64,000 nucleotides of DNA from JADCGM01 sp943368345 (lineage in GTDB: Bacteria; Pseudomonadota; Alphaproteobacteria; Sphingomonadales; Sphingomonadaceae), in the NCBI GenBank assembly GCA_943368345.1, contig CALRKY020000016.1, positions 10,767-74,766 of the forward strand. Reading direction: 5' to 3'. The position numbers were made by a program, and so were the translations under genes. The notes beneath the pieces were generated by a model. It was not told where the DNA came from and searched no databases. It saw only the letters and a list, made by a program, of their open reading frames with translations. This document shows, piece by piece, positions 43,549 through 52,853 of the stretch. The number at the start of each line of letters is the position of its first letter. The stretch's first letter is position 1.

Positions 43549-44600
43549 TCGCCAGTCAAGCCGCCCTCCGGCTGCGGGCCGAAGCCGCCAAGCGCATTCT
43601 GCTGACCGACGGGGCCTGGGGCACGATGATCCAGCGCTACGGCCTCGGCGAGGCGGATTATGCCGGATCGCTTGGCCTGACGCGCGACCAGAAGGGCAAC
43701 AATGACATGTTGTGCCTGACGCGGCCCGACGTCATCGAAGAAATCACTTTGGCCTATCTCGATGCCGGGTCGGACATTGTGTCAACGAACACATTTTCGT
43801 CGACGACGATCAGTCAGGGCGACTATGCGGCGGAACATCTGGTTCGCGACCTGAATATCGCCGCAGCGCGGATTGCCCGCACGGCAGCCGATGCGGCGCA
43901 GGCGAAGGATGGCCGTCCGCGCTTCGTTGCCGGGGCGCTTGGGCCGACCAACAAGACGCTGTCCCTGTCGCCGGACGTCAATGATCCGGGCTTTCGCGAA
44001 GTGGATTTTGACGGGGTGAAGGCCGTCTATGCCGAGCAGGTGTCGGCGCTGGTCGACGGCGGTGTTGACTTCATCCTGATCGAGACGATTTTCGACACGC
44101 TGAATGCCAAGGCGGCGATCATGGCGACGGTCGAGGAGGGGGAGCGGCGCGGCGTCGAACTGCCGATGATGATCTCCATGACCATTACCGACATGTCGGG
44201 ACGCAACCTGTCCGGCCATGCCATCGACGCCTTTTGGTGGGCGGTCCGGCATGCCAGCCCGCTCACGATCGGGTTGAACTGTTCCTTCGGCGCGGATTTG
44301 CTGCGCCCGCATCTGCAGGCGCTGTCCGGCATCGCCGATACGCTGGTGATGGCCTATCCAAATGCCGGCCTTCCAAATGACCTTGGTGCCTACGACGAGA
44401 CCCCGGCTGTAACCTCTGGCCAGATCGAGGATTGGGCAAAGGGCGGGCTGATCAACATCGTCGGCGGCTGCTGCGGCACGACTCCGGCCCATATCGCCGC
44501 CATTGCTAGGGCCGTCGCCAGCTATCCGCCGCGCGCCGTGCCAAAACTGGTGCCGGTCACCCGGCTGACCGGCCTCGATCCGATGATTCTTGCGGCTTAG
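43545..44600 (+). CDS. metH: Cobalamin-dependent methionine synthase, homocysteine-binding part
   Basis: A 351-residue protein equal to the N-terminal module of MetH. It is a TIM barrel with DGAWGTMIQRYGL near residue 20, and the zinc-binding cysteines in IGLNCSFGA near 243 and VGGCCGTTPAHI near 308. It binds and activates homocysteine. In E. coli this is fused to the rest of MetH; here the remainder is a separate gene starting 16 bases after the stop. The split is typical of many alphaproteobacteria and not a frameshift, since both ends are clean. Confidence 0.93.
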   Translation: MIASQAALRLRAEAAKRILLTDGAWGTMIQRYGLGEADYAGSLGLTRDQKGNNDMLCLTRPDVIEEITLAYLDAGSDIVSTNTFSSTTISQGDYAAEHLVRDLNIAAARIARTAADAAQAKDGRPRFVAGALGPTNKTLSLSPDVNDPGFREVDFDGVKAVYAEQVSALVDGGVDFILIETIFDTLNAKAAIMATVEEGERRGVELPMMISMTITDMSGRNLSGHAIDAFWWAVRHASPLTIGLNCSFGADLLRPHLQALSGIADTLVMAYPNAGLPNDLGAYDETPAVTSGQIEDWAKGGLINIVGGCCGTTPAHIAAIARAVASYPPRAVPKLVPVTRLTGLDPMILAA

Positions 44601-44615
44601 AGAAACCGGGATCCA

Positions 44616-47270
44616 ATGATGAATGCCGCGCGCACCGACGCTGAAGTCGAAGGGCTGCCCGAGAGGGAACGAACCGCCACCTTCGTCAATATCGGCGAAC
44701 GGACCAATGTCACCGGCTCGGCCCAGTTCAAGAAGCTGATCATGGCGGGCGACTATCCCGCCGCCGTAGAAGTGGCGCGTCAGCAGGTCGACAACGGTGC
44801 CCAGATTGTCGACGTGAACATGGACGAAGGTCTGCTCGATTCCGAGCTGGCGATGACGACCTTCCTGAAACTCATCGCTGCCGAGCCGGACATCGCCCGC
44901 GTTCCGATCATGGTCGATTCGTCCAAATGGTCGGTGATCGAGGCCGGGCTGAAATGCGTGTCTGGTAAGCCCATCGTCAATTCCATTTCGATGAAGGAAG
45001 GCGAGGCGCCGTTCCTGGAGGCTGCCCGCAAGGTCCGCCGCTATGGGGCCGCCGTGGTGGTGATGGCGTTCGACGAGGTCGGGCAGGCCGACACGGCGGC
45101 ACGAAAGGTCGAAATCTGCGAGCGGGCCTATAACCTGTTGGTCGGAATCGGGTTTCCGCCGGAAGACATCATCTTCGATCCTAATATCTTTGCGGTCGCC
45201 ACCGGCATCGAGGAGCACAACAACTACGGCGTCGACTTCATTGACGCCTGCCGGGAAATCCGCGTTCGCTGCCCGCACGCGCACATTTCCGGCGGCGTCT
45301 CCAACCTGTCGTTCAGTTTTCGCGGCAACGAGCCGGTGCGTCGCGCGATGCATTCGATCTTCCTGTTCCACGCGATTCAGGCCGGGCTCGACATGGGGAT
45401 CGTCAATGCCGGGCAACTGGACGTTTATGATGCCATCGATCCGGAACTGCGCGATGCCTGCGAGGATGTGATCCTCAATCGGCGCGACGATGCGACCGAA
45501 CGGCTGGTCGCCCTGGCCGAGCGCTACAAGGGCACGACGACGGTCGAGGACAAGATTGCGGCGGAATGGCGCGGCTGGCCGGTTGAACGACGGTTAGCGC
45601 ATGCTTTGGTCAAGGGCCTGGACGCCGATGTTGTGGCCGATACCGAGGAGGCGCGGCAGCTGGCCAAGCGCCCAATCGAGGTCATCGAAGGCCCGCTGAT
45701 GGCCGGTATGAACATTGTTGGCGACCTGTTCGGGGCCGGGAAGATGTTCCTGCCGCAGGTGGTGAAATCGGCGCGGGTGATGAAAAAGGCCGTCGCCCAC
45801 CTGCTGCCGTTCATCGAGGCGGAGAAGTCCGAGGGTGCACAGACTAAGGGCCGGATCGTCATGGCAACCGTCAAGGGCGACGTCCACGATATCGGCAAGA
45901 ACATCGTCGGCGTGGTCCTGCAGTGCAATAATTTCGAGGTCATTGACCTTGGCGTCATGGTGCCGTTCCAGACCATATTGCAGGCAGCGCGCGATAATGA
46001 TGCCGACATGATCGGCCTCAGTGGTCTGATCACGCCCTCGCTCGATGAGATGGTAACCGTCGCCGCCGAAATGCAGCGAACGGGCATGACAATGCCGCTG
46101 CTGATCGGCGGGGCAACGACCAGCCGGGTTCATACGGCGTTGCGGATCGAACCCGCCTATGCCGGACCGGTCATCCATGTCCTAGACGCCAGTCGCGCCG
46201 TCGGGGTCGCCTCCGCCCTGACGTCCGACACGATGATGGAAGAATTGGTTGCACGCACGCGCAGCGAATATGCTCATATCCGGGTCGCCCGCGCCAACAA
46301 GGGTGAATCGAAACTGGTATCGCTCTCTGCGGCGCAAGCCAATGCCTTCGCTGCCGATTTTGTCGCCCATCCACCGGTCCGGCCAAGCTTCACGGGAGCG
46401 CGGAGCTTCACCGTCCCGGTCGGCGACCTCATCCCCTATATCGATTGGACACCCTTCTTCCGGGCTTGGGAACTCGCTGGCAACTATCCGGCCATATTGA
46501 CCGACACGATCGTCGGCGAAAGCGCCACCGCCCTGTTTGCCGACGCGCAGACAATGCTCGCCACGATCGTTGCCGAGGATTGGCTGCAGGCCAGGGCGGT
46601 TGTCGGCTTCTGGCCCGCCCGGCGCGATGGTGACGATGTGCTGCTGTTTGCCGATGACGCCCGCACCTATGTCCTGTCCCGTGTGCCATTCCTACGCCAG
46701 CAGGTCGAAAAGCGCGAGGGACGGGCCAATATGTGTCTGGCCGACTTTGTGTCGCCGGATGCCGATTGGCTTGGCGGATTTGCCGTGACCGCTGGTCTTG
46801 GCATCGAACCGCACCTCGCCCGGTTCAAGGCGCAGCATGACGACTATTCCGACATTTTGCTGAAGGCGCTGGCCGACCGGCTGGCCGAGGCGATGGCCGA
46901 ATATATGCATTTGAAGGTCCGGCAGGAGCTGTGGGGCTATGCAGCGGACGAGGCGTTGACCAATGATGATCTGATCCGGGAGAAATATCGCGGTATCCGG
47001 CCAGCTCCCGGTTATCCGGCCTGTCCCGACCATAGCGCCAAGCCGGACCTGTTTCGGTTGCTTGGGGCGAGCGAGGCAACGGGCGTGACGCTGACCGACA
47101 GTTTTGCGATGCTGCCGACCGCCAGCGTCTCCGGCTATTATTTCGCCCATCCGGACGCGGCCTATTTCGGCGTGGCCCGGATTGGGCCCGACCAAGTGGC
47201 CGACTATGCGGCCCGGCGCGGGGTCAGTGTTGAACAGGCAGAAACCTGGTTGCGCCCCAATCTTAGCTGA
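44616..47270 (+). CDS. metH: Cobalamin-dependent methionine synthase, folate/B12/activation part
   Basis: An 884-residue protein containing the rest of MetH. The order is the pterin-binding barrel (FVNIGERTNVTGSAQF near residue 24, VDVNMDEG), the helical cap, the B12 domain with ligand His in GDVHDIGKNIVG near residue 420, then the S-adenosylmethionine activation domain, with RPAPGYPACPDHS near residue 788. It transfers methyl from methyltetrahydrofolate through cobalamin to homocysteine held by its partner. No metE-like B12-free enzyme is visible in the window. Confidence 0.95.
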   Translation: MMNAARTDAEVEGLPERERTATFVNIGERTNVTGSAQFKKLIMAGDYPAAVEVARQQVDNGAQIVDVNMDEGLLDSELAMTTFLKLIAAEPDIARVPIMVDSSKWSVIEAGLKCVSGKPIVNSISMKEGEAPFLEAARKVRRYGAAVVVMAFDEVGQADTAARKVEICERAYNLLVGIGFPPEDIIFDPNIFAVATGIEEHNNYGVDFIDACREIRVRCPHAHISGGVSNLSFSFRGNEPVRRAMHSIFLFHAIQAGLDMGIVNAGQLDVYDAIDPELRDACEDVILNRRDDATERLVALAERYKGTTTVEDKIAAEWRGWPVERRLAHALVKGLDADVVADTEEARQLAKRPIEVIEGPLMAGMNIVGDLFGAGKMFLPQVVKSARVMKKAVAHLLPFIEAEKSEGAQTKGRIVMATVKGDVHDIGKNIVGVVLQCNNFEVIDLGVMVPFQTILQAARDNDADMIGLSGLITPSLDEMVTVAAEMQRTGMTMPLLIGGATTSRVHTALRIEPAYAGPVIHVLDASRAVGVASALTSDTMMEELVARTRSEYAHIRVARANKGESKLVSLSAAQANAFAADFVAHPPVRPSFTGARSFTVPVGDLIPYIDWTPFFRAWELAGNYPAILTDTIVGESATALFADAQTMLATIVAEDWLQARAVVGFWPARRDGDDVLLFADDARTYVLSRVPFLRQQVEKREGRANMCLADFVSPDADWLGGFAVTAGLGIEPHLARFKAQHDDYSDILLKALADRLAEAMAEYMHLKVRQELWGYAADEALTNDDLIREKYRGIRPAPGYPACPDHSAKPDLFRLLGASEATGVTLTDSFAMLPTASVSGYYFAHPDAAYFGVARIGPDQVADYAARRGVSVEQAETWLRPNLS

Positions 47271-47308
47271 CCCTAGTCTTCGCGGATTGGTTGTGGCAGA
47301 TTTGGGGG

Positions 47309-48043
47309 ATGTGGCGCGGTCTGGTTCTTGTTGTGTCGGCAGGCTTGGTCTGGGTCTGCTGGCCTGACGATAGTTGCGCGCCGTTTCAACAAGCCGGGAG
47401 CGAAGTCTGGCTGGCGATTGGTCAGTCAAACGCTGCCAATCACGCCGCGCAGAAACTGGCAGGCGTCAGCGGCGTCTACGCATTTGATGGCAAGCGTTGC
47501 GTGCCAGCACAGGACCCGCTTCCCGGGGCAAGCGGGACCGGCGGCAGTGTTTGGGTCGCGCTCGCCAACCGCTGGATCGCGAGCGGCAAGGCCGACCGCA
47601 TCCTACTGATCAGTCGCGCCCAGGAAAGCACCGCCATTGCCGAATGGCAGCCCGGAGGGGCGCTGTTTGGACGGATCGCAAAGGTTCAGGGTGACCTTGG
47701 CGAACGGCAATTGCGGGTCCGGCGGATCTTCTGGACACAGGGTGAAAGCGATGCGGCGCTTGGCACGTCGGAGCGGGATTATGCCAACGGTTTGGCGGGA
47801 CTCGTTGCCGGGTTGCGGAGGATCGGGCTGGACGCGCCGGTTCATGTTGCGCTGGCCAGTATTTGCGGGCCGTCGACCAGTGCGGCGGTTCGCCGCGCGC
47901 AACTTTTGTCCATTGGCGACAAGGGTATCGAACAGGGCCCTGATCTCGACAGGATCGGCGTGGAGAAGCGGTATGAGCGATGCCATTTTACGGCGGCAGG
48001 CCAACAGGCTGCTGCCGATGCCTGGGCAGCCGCAATTAACTGA
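47309..48043 (+). CDS. SGNH/sialate-O-acetylesterase-like protein
   Basis: A 244-residue protein starting with a short hydrophobic export or anchor segment. AIGQSNAANH near residue 37 gives the serine nucleophile block, RIFWTQGESDA near residue 138 the next conserved block, and ERCHFTAAGQ near residue 225 the His of the triad. This is the layout of carbohydrate esterases of the SASA/DUF303 type. It lies 18 bases before a beta-helix protein on the same strand, which suggests joint action on an acetylated polysaccharide. Confidence 0.75.
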   Translation: MWRGLVLVVSAGLVWVCWPDDSCAPFQQAGSEVWLAIGQSNAANHAAQKLAGVSGVYAFDGKRCVPAQDPLPGASGTGGSVWVALANRWIASGKADRILLISRAQESTAIAEWQPGGALFGRIAKVQGDLGERQLRVRRIFWTQGESDAALGTSERDYANGLAGLVAGLRRIGLDAPVHVALASICGPSTSAAVRRAQLLSIGDKGIEQGPDLDRIGVEKRYERCHFTAAGQQAAADAWAAAIN

Positions 48044-48061
48044 CCAACGGGGGAGGGTTTG

Positions 48062-49522
48062 ATGCGGTGGTGGTTGGCGGGTGTCGCGGTTGCAGGCGCG
48101 CTCGGCGCGGGATTTGCGGCGCTGGGGCTGCAATATATCGTGCAGCGACCCGCCCCGGACGCGTTCAGAGCCTGGATGGAATCCCGGGCCGGGGCTGAGC
48201 CTTCGGCGAAATTCCGCGACACCGGTCGGGCCTATCGATCCCAGGGGGAGCGCAATTTCGACTTTGGACCGGCCGGTCCGAACGCAGCGCGGTCGGTGGC
48301 ACCGCTATGTTATGACCGTATCGGGCGGCCCGTGCCGAGCGACGATGCTGGCGATGCCGATTGCCGTACCATCGCCTCAACCCAGTTCATCGACAGTCCG
48401 CAGCGCCTCGCCGCCGTCCTGAAGGCCGCACAGCCAGGGGTTGCCTATGAATTCCTGCCGGGAACTTACCGGTTCAAGGGCAATGGCTTCTATGTGCTGC
48501 CAAAGGGCCGGGCCGATGCGCCGATCATTTTGCGCGCTGCCCGGCTCGGCGACGTCCGGCTTGAATTTGACATGACCGAGGGGTTTGCGGTGCAGGCCCC
48601 TTATTGGGTGTTCGAGAATCTGGATATTCGCGGGGTATGCGAGTCCGACAGTGCCTGCGAACATGCCTTCCATCTGTCCCGCGATGCGCGTGGCACGGTC
48701 TTACGCAACAACCGGCTGTCGGATTTCAACGCGCAGGTGAAGATCAACGCCGCACCTGACAACAGCAGTCAGCCGGATGATGTCCTGATCGACCACAATG
48801 CCTTCATCGACAGTCGCCCGCGCAAGACTGGCTATCCGGTCACCAAGATCGATTCGGTGCGGGTCAGCGGTTTGAACGTGGTCGGCAATGTCATCGCCGA
48901 TTTTGCCAAGGAAGGCTCCGATCAGCGGAGCTATGCCGCCTTTTCAAAAGGGGGCGGCAGCCGCAACCGCTTTGAACGCAATCTGGTGATCTGCGAATGG
49001 ATGCACCGGGGCGGGGACCGTATCGGCTTGTCGCTCGGCGGCGGCGGTACGGCGGACCGCTATTGTGTCGGCGGTTCCTGCAAGGTCGAGGATCGGGGTG
49101 GCCTCATCCGCAGCAATGTCATTGTCGGCTGCAACGAGACCGGCATTTACCTGCGCCGTGCGGCAGATGCGCGGATCGAGCGGAACCTGCTGGTCGCCAC
49201 CCGCGGGATTGACGCGCGGTTCGATACCACCCGCGCCCGGGTTGCCGGCAACATCCTCGACGGGCGGATCATGACCTGGCGCGGCGCAGCGGTGGACCCT
49301 GAGGCCAATGTCAGCAGCACCTGGCGTGCGGCATTGCTGAAGCCGGTGTCGTCACAGCTGTTTGCAGCACCGCTACGCGGCAATTTCTCCCCCGTCGGCG
49401 CGTTTCCGGCAGCTCCCATCGAGCCGGGGGTGCGGGATTTCTGCGGCACGATATTCGGGCCGGATTCGGCGGCGGGCCCGTTCAGTTCGGCCTGCGCACC
49501 GGATATCCCGGCGCTACGTTGA
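48062..49522 (+). CDS. Exported right-handed parallel beta-helix protein
   Basis: A 486-residue protein with an N-terminal hydrophobic segment (about 3-20). From about residue 120 it has repeated short strands with N, V and I ladders: VFENLDIRG, TVLRNNRLSDF, VLIDHNAFID, NVVGNVIADF, NRFERNLVI, LIRSNVIVGCNETGIYLRRA and IERNLLVATRG. This is the rhythm of pectate-lyase-like or chondroitinase-B-like folds. It may be a lyase, epimerase or binding protein acting on an exopolysaccharide. No catalytic residue can be fixed. Its last nine bases overlap the convergent reductase gene. Confidence 0.75.
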   Translation: MRWWLAGVAVAGALGAGFAALGLQYIVQRPAPDAFRAWMESRAGAEPSAKFRDTGRAYRSQGERNFDFGPAGPNAARSVAPLCYDRIGRPVPSDDAGDADCRTIASTQFIDSPQRLAAVLKAAQPGVAYEFLPGTYRFKGNGFYVLPKGRADAPIILRAARLGDVRLEFDMTEGFAVQAPYWVFENLDIRGVCESDSACEHAFHLSRDARGTVLRNNRLSDFNAQVKINAAPDNSSQPDDVLIDHNAFIDSRPRKTGYPVTKIDSVRVSGLNVVGNVIADFAKEGSDQRSYAAFSKGGGSRNRFERNLVICEWMHRGGDRIGLSLGGGGTADRYCVGGSCKVEDRGGLIRSNVIVGCNETGIYLRRAADARIERNLLVATRGIDARFDTTRARVAGNILDGRIMTWRGAAVDPEANVSSTWRAALLKPVSSQLFAAPLRGNFSPVGAFPAAPIEPGVRDFCGTIFGPDSAAGPFSSACAPDIPALR

Positions 49523-50548
49523 TCGGGCGCGTCGGAGTTCGGCTCGCAACGCTGCGCCGTCCCACGGCGCGGAGCCGGCTTCGGCGGCACGGATCAAATC
49601 GATGATGCGGCGGTTGATCGGGGCATCCCGGCCCAGTTTTTGCGCAAGGGCCACGACCTCCCCGTTCAGATAGTCGATCTCGGTCTTGCGCCCCTTCGCC
49701 AGATCATCGGCCATTGACGACCGGGCATGGCGGTCAATGCGCGGTGCCTTGGAGCGCGCGGCAAGCTTTCGGTACAGCGCATCGGGCAGGGAGATCATAT
49801 AGGGGAAAACCGTAGTCGGAACGTGCAGCACCTGCGCCGGTTTGATCCCCGCCCGCCGCAACAGCCGCAGCGCTTCAATCTGGCTCATTGCCAGCGCCCG
49901 CCGGAAATCCCGGTCGGCGAACTGCGCCGCCAGCGGCTTACCGGACAGCACGTTAATGGCGTTATTCAGATTGATGATCAGCTTGCCCCACATCACGCCG
50001 GGCATGTCATTTGACAGGGTCAGCGGCAGACCGGCGGCGGCAAACACCGCGGCGAAGGGCGCGATGGCATCACCTGCCTCCGCATAGAGACCACCGCCGG
50101 TGCCACGGTGGTAATGGCCGGGTCCGGGTTGGGCGACATTGAACGGCACCATTCCGGCAATGACCCGGAATTGCGGCAGGGCGGATCTCAGCCGGTCTGC
50201 ATTTGACACGCCATTCTGGAGGCTGAGCACAACCGCGCCGGGCTTGGCATAGGTCGCGATCTCAACCGCCGCCTCTTCCGTTGCGGGGCTTTTGACGGTG
50301 AGCAGGATCAGGTCTGCCGACTGGATGGCCCCGGCATGATCGGCCAGCGTCAGGTCTTCGGCCTGGATGGTGACATCGACCCCGTCGACGTTGGTGATCC
50401 GAAGATCATTGGCGCGCAGCTCCTCCATCACCCGCTGGCGACCGACCAACGTGACGTCGGCCCCCGCCGATCGGAGCAACCCCCCGACATAGACACCAAT
50501 CAATCCGGCACCCAGCACGGCAATTTTGGGGCTAGCAGTCTCGTCCAT
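49514..50548 (-). CDS. Ketopantoate reductase family (PanE/ApbA) protein
   Basis: A 344-residue NADP-dependent oxidoreductase. KIAVLGAGLIGVYVGGLLRSAGADVTLVGR opens with the Rossmann motif, VKSPATEEA near residue 90 and VLSLQNGVSNAD near 115 are family motifs, and WGKLIINLNNAINVLSGKP near 192 holds the catalytic Lys and Asn. The family includes the enzyme for pantoate synthesis but also paralogues of unknown substrate, so the symbol is withheld. The start at 50548 begins the nucleotide-binding strand. Confidence 0.85.
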   Translation of the reverse strand: MDETASPKIAVLGAGLIGVYVGGLLRSAGADVTLVGRQRVMEELRANDLRITNVDGVDVTIQAEDLTLADHAGAIQSADLILLTVKSPATEEAAVEIATYAKPGAVVLSLQNGVSNADRLRSALPQFRVIAGMVPFNVAQPGPGHYHRGTGGGLYAEAGDAIAPFAAVFAAAGLPLTLSNDMPGVMWGKLIINLNNAINVLSGKPLAAQFADRDFRRALAMSQIEALRLLRRAGIKPAQVLHVPTTVFPYMISLPDALYRKLAARSKAPRIDRHARSSMADDLAKGRKTEIDYLNGEVVALAQKLGRDAPINRRIIDLIRAAEAGSAPWDGAALRAELRRARST

Positions 50549-50607
50549 TGTGACTCCCGCGCTTGGCGCTATCCTTGGACGCCTATGTCGCACTTGAGGA
50601 GTTGAGG

Positions 50608-51585
50608 ATGAAAGCTGTTGTTTCCGATGTGGCCGGATTGCCGGAGTCACTGGTCGTCCGCGACATGCCGATGCCGGAACCCGGCAAGGGCGAAGTGCGG
50701 GTTAAAATCCACGCGGTCGGTGTCAATTTTCCCGATGTGCTGATCATCCAGGACAAATATCAATCCAAACCACCCCGGCCATTCTCTCCCGGCGGTGAAG
50801 CCGCCGGTGTCATCGATGCGCTGGGGGAGGGTGTCACCTCGGTCAAAATTGGTGACCGCGTCATCGCGATGACGGGGCATGGATCGATGGCGGAATATGT
50901 CGTTGCCGGTGAAAACCGGGTCGTCCCGATGAGCGACGCGATGCCCTTTGATGTCGGTGCCGGGTTCACGATGACCTACGGCACCTCGCACCACGCGCTG
51001 AAACAGCGGGCGCAATTGCAGCCGGGCGAGACCGTGCTGGTGCTCGGGGCAGCGGGCGGCGTTGGCCTGACCGCAGTTGAACTGGCCAAGGCAATGGGTG
51101 CCAAGGTTATCGCGGCGGCTTCAACCGACGAAAAGCTGGCGCTGTGCCGCGAATATGGTGCCGATGAAACGATCAACTATTCTACCGAGGATCTGAAGGA
51201 TGCCGTGAAGCGCCTGACCGGCGGCAAGGGCGTCGATGTCGTCTATGACCCGGTTGGCGACAAATTTGCCGAACCGGCGTTCCGGTCGATTGGCTGGAAT
51301 GGCCGCTATCTGGTCATCGGCTTCGCGGCTGGCGAAATCCCCAAGCTCCCGCTGAATCTGCCGCTGATCAAGGGGGCGTCAATCGTCGGGGTGTTCTGGG
51401 GCGCGTTCACGATGATGGAGCCCAAGGTCCATCAAGCCAATATGCGGGAACTGCTCGACTGGTATGCTTCGGGCAAGCTCAAGCCGCACGTCAGCGAGCA
51501 TTTCAGCCTGGACGACGGCCCCAAGGCGATCCGCTGGATGATGGACCGCAAGGCCAAGGGCAAGGTGGTGTTGCAGGTTGTGTGA
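50608..51585 (+). CDS. NADPH:quinone oxidoreductase (zinc-free MDR family)
   Basis: A 325-residue medium-chain reductase. The GroES-like N-terminal domain has VKIHAVGVNFPDVLIIQDKYQSKP and GGEAAGVIDALGEGV. The cofactor domain begins with VLVLGAAGGVGLTAVELAKAMGAKVIAAAS. Lack of the zinc-binding Cys/His set places it with quinone oxidoreductases and related enoyl reductases. ATG 50608 follows GAGG. It is divergent from the PanE-like gene across 59 bases. Confidence 0.9.
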   Translation: MKAVVSDVAGLPESLVVRDMPMPEPGKGEVRVKIHAVGVNFPDVLIIQDKYQSKPPRPFSPGGEAAGVIDALGEGVTSVKIGDRVIAMTGHGSMAEYVVAGENRVVPMSDAMPFDVGAGFTMTYGTSHHALKQRAQLQPGETVLVLGAAGGVGLTAVELAKAMGAKVIAAASTDEKLALCREYGADETINYSTEDLKDAVKRLTGGKGVDVVYDPVGDKFAEPAFRSIGWNGRYLVIGFAAGEIPKLPLNLPLIKGASIVGVFWGAFTMMEPKVHQANMRELLDWYASGKLKPHVSEHFSLDDGPKAIRWMMDRKAKGKVVLQVV

Positions 51586-51632
51586 TCGATATTTAGGTCT
51601 TAAGCAGGTTAGCAGGACCTGAAAGCGTAGCC

Positions 51633-51902
51633 ATGACCTATCATGAGATATCGTTCGCGGCCAAAATGGTGAAAGGCGGCAAGGTGGTCATACCCGCCGA
51701 ACTGCGCCGTCGCCACGGCTTTGCTGATGGCGCGACGGTGGTGTTTGAGGAGGGGGACGACGGCATCCTGCGCCTTCGTAGCTACGAGGATGTCGTGCGC
51801 GATGTACAGTCATGGGCACAATCACTCGAGGGCGGTAGCTTGGTCGATGAGTTGATCGCGGAGCGACGCGCCGAAGCGGCAGCGGAGGAAGCCCGACTCT
51901 GA
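51633..51902 (+). CDS. vapB: AbrB-type antitoxin of a second VapBC pair
   Basis: An 89-residue protein with an N-terminal AbrB hairpin (MVKGGKVVIPAELRRRHGF, about 12-30) and an acidic Ala/Glu-rich tail that would bind the toxin. The PIN-domain gene follows after one base. It differs clearly from the antitoxin at 1.0 kb, so the two pairs are unlikely to be recent duplicates. Confidence 0.88.
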   Translation: MTYHEISFAAKMVKGGKVVIPAELRRRHGFADGATVVFEEGDDGILRLRSYEDVVRDVQSWAQSLEGGSLVDELIAERRAEAAAEEARL

Positions 51903-51903
51903 C

Positions 51904-52281
51904 ATGGTTGTGCTCGACACATCCGCCGTGCTCGCGTTCCTCCGTAACGAACCAGGTGGGGATGCCATCGGGGCACTATTGCCAATTGCCCGGATGAGTG
52001 CGGTCAACCTCAGCGAAGCCGTTTCCAAACTGGTTGATCGTGGCGCACAACCAGATATCGCGGTTCGACGCATTCGGTCGCTGCGGATCGAGATGATCCC
52101 TTTTGCAATTGATCATGCTGAAATCGCGGGAGAGTTGCGCCAAGCAACCAGGCATCTTGGCTTATCACTGGGAGATCGCGCCTGCCTGGCCCTCGAGCTG
52201 CATAGCAAGGAGCCAGTCTATACTGCCGACCGTGACTGGGCGAAACTTGATATCGGCGTCGAGGTTCGCGTGATCCGTTAG
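51904..52281 (+). CDS. vapC: PIN-domain ribonuclease toxin (VapC-like), second pair
   Basis: A 125-residue PIN protein with all four acidic positions: D in VLDTSAVLAF, E in NLSEAVSKL, D in LGDRACLAL and D in YTADRDW. It is expected to cut RNA, commonly initiator tRNA in studied relatives, when its labile antitoxin is lost. Its last four bases overlap the end of the convergent Pro/Arg-rich gene. Confidence 0.88.
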   Translation: MVVLDTSAVLAFLRNEPGGDAIGALLPIARMSAVNLSEAVSKLVDRGAQPDIAVRRIRSLRIEMIPFAIDHAEIAGELRQATRHLGLSLGDRACLALELHSKEPVYTADRDWAKLDIGVEVRVIR

Positions 52282-52676
52282 CGCGGTGGGCGCTGCGGTT
52301 TGCGGGGGCCGCCGGGTCCGGGACCCGGGCGTTGCGGACCCGCACCGGGGCGCTGGGGTCGTCCGCCCGCCGGTGGTTTGTACTGGCCGCGTCCAACGAC
52401 TGTTGGCGCTGGTTGCTGACGCGGTGGCGGGGCATCATTTGGCGCAACGGCATAGCCGGCCTTCAGTAGCCGTTGGAACGCGTCCCGGACGCTGGCGGTG
52501 ATTGCCGCCTGGAGCGGCGCAGGCAGGTCACCAAAGGCGGTATTCGGGTGGATGGCCCCGATGTCGCGGACCAACGCATTCGGCACACCGCCCGACGCTG
52601 CTTTCAACGCCGCAATGGCATCGACGACGGCGGCATACACAGCCTCCTGCATCACTTCGGTCGCCGATTTTTTCAT
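52278..52676 (-). CDS. Unknown protein with basic Pro/Arg/Gly-rich tail
   Basis: A 132-residue protein. Residues about 1-80 form a helical domain (MKKSATEVMQEAVYAAVVDAI at the start) and the rest is a low-complexity tail of P, R, G and Q (KPPAGGRPQRPG and repeats). Such tails often bind RNA or other proteins. I recognise no family. ATG 52676 follows AGGAG; an in-frame extension upstream of this ATG reaches through a LexA-type box and is not trusted. Confidence 0.6.
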   Translation of the reverse strand: MKKSATEVMQEAVYAAVVDAIAALKAASGGVPNALVRDIGAIHPNTAFGDLPAPLQAAITASVRDAFQRLLKAGYAVAPNDAPPPRQQPAPTVVGRGQYKPPAGGRPQRPGAGPQRPGPGPGGPRKPQRPPR

Positions 52677-52853
52677 CACATTCTCCTGTTGAATCTCACA
52701 TAGCGCAAAGCGCCCAGCTTGCGCCACCGCTCCGTCCATCCCGGTCGGGTTGTAAGCACTGCAGGTCGGGTCCGCGTCAGCCCTAAAACCGCCAATAGGC
52801 TTAAATTCGCACGGAGAGGGCTGCCAGAGCGCATCGCCTGTTTTTTGGGTATA

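Noticed and set aside
43782..45416. 544-codon minus-strand open frame across both metH genes
   Set aside because: It crosses the junction of two well-supported genes on the other strand and has no recognisable domain.
43545..47270. Frameshift or broken metH
   Set aside because: Both parts have clean starts and stops, and the two-gene form is normal in alphaproteobacteria.
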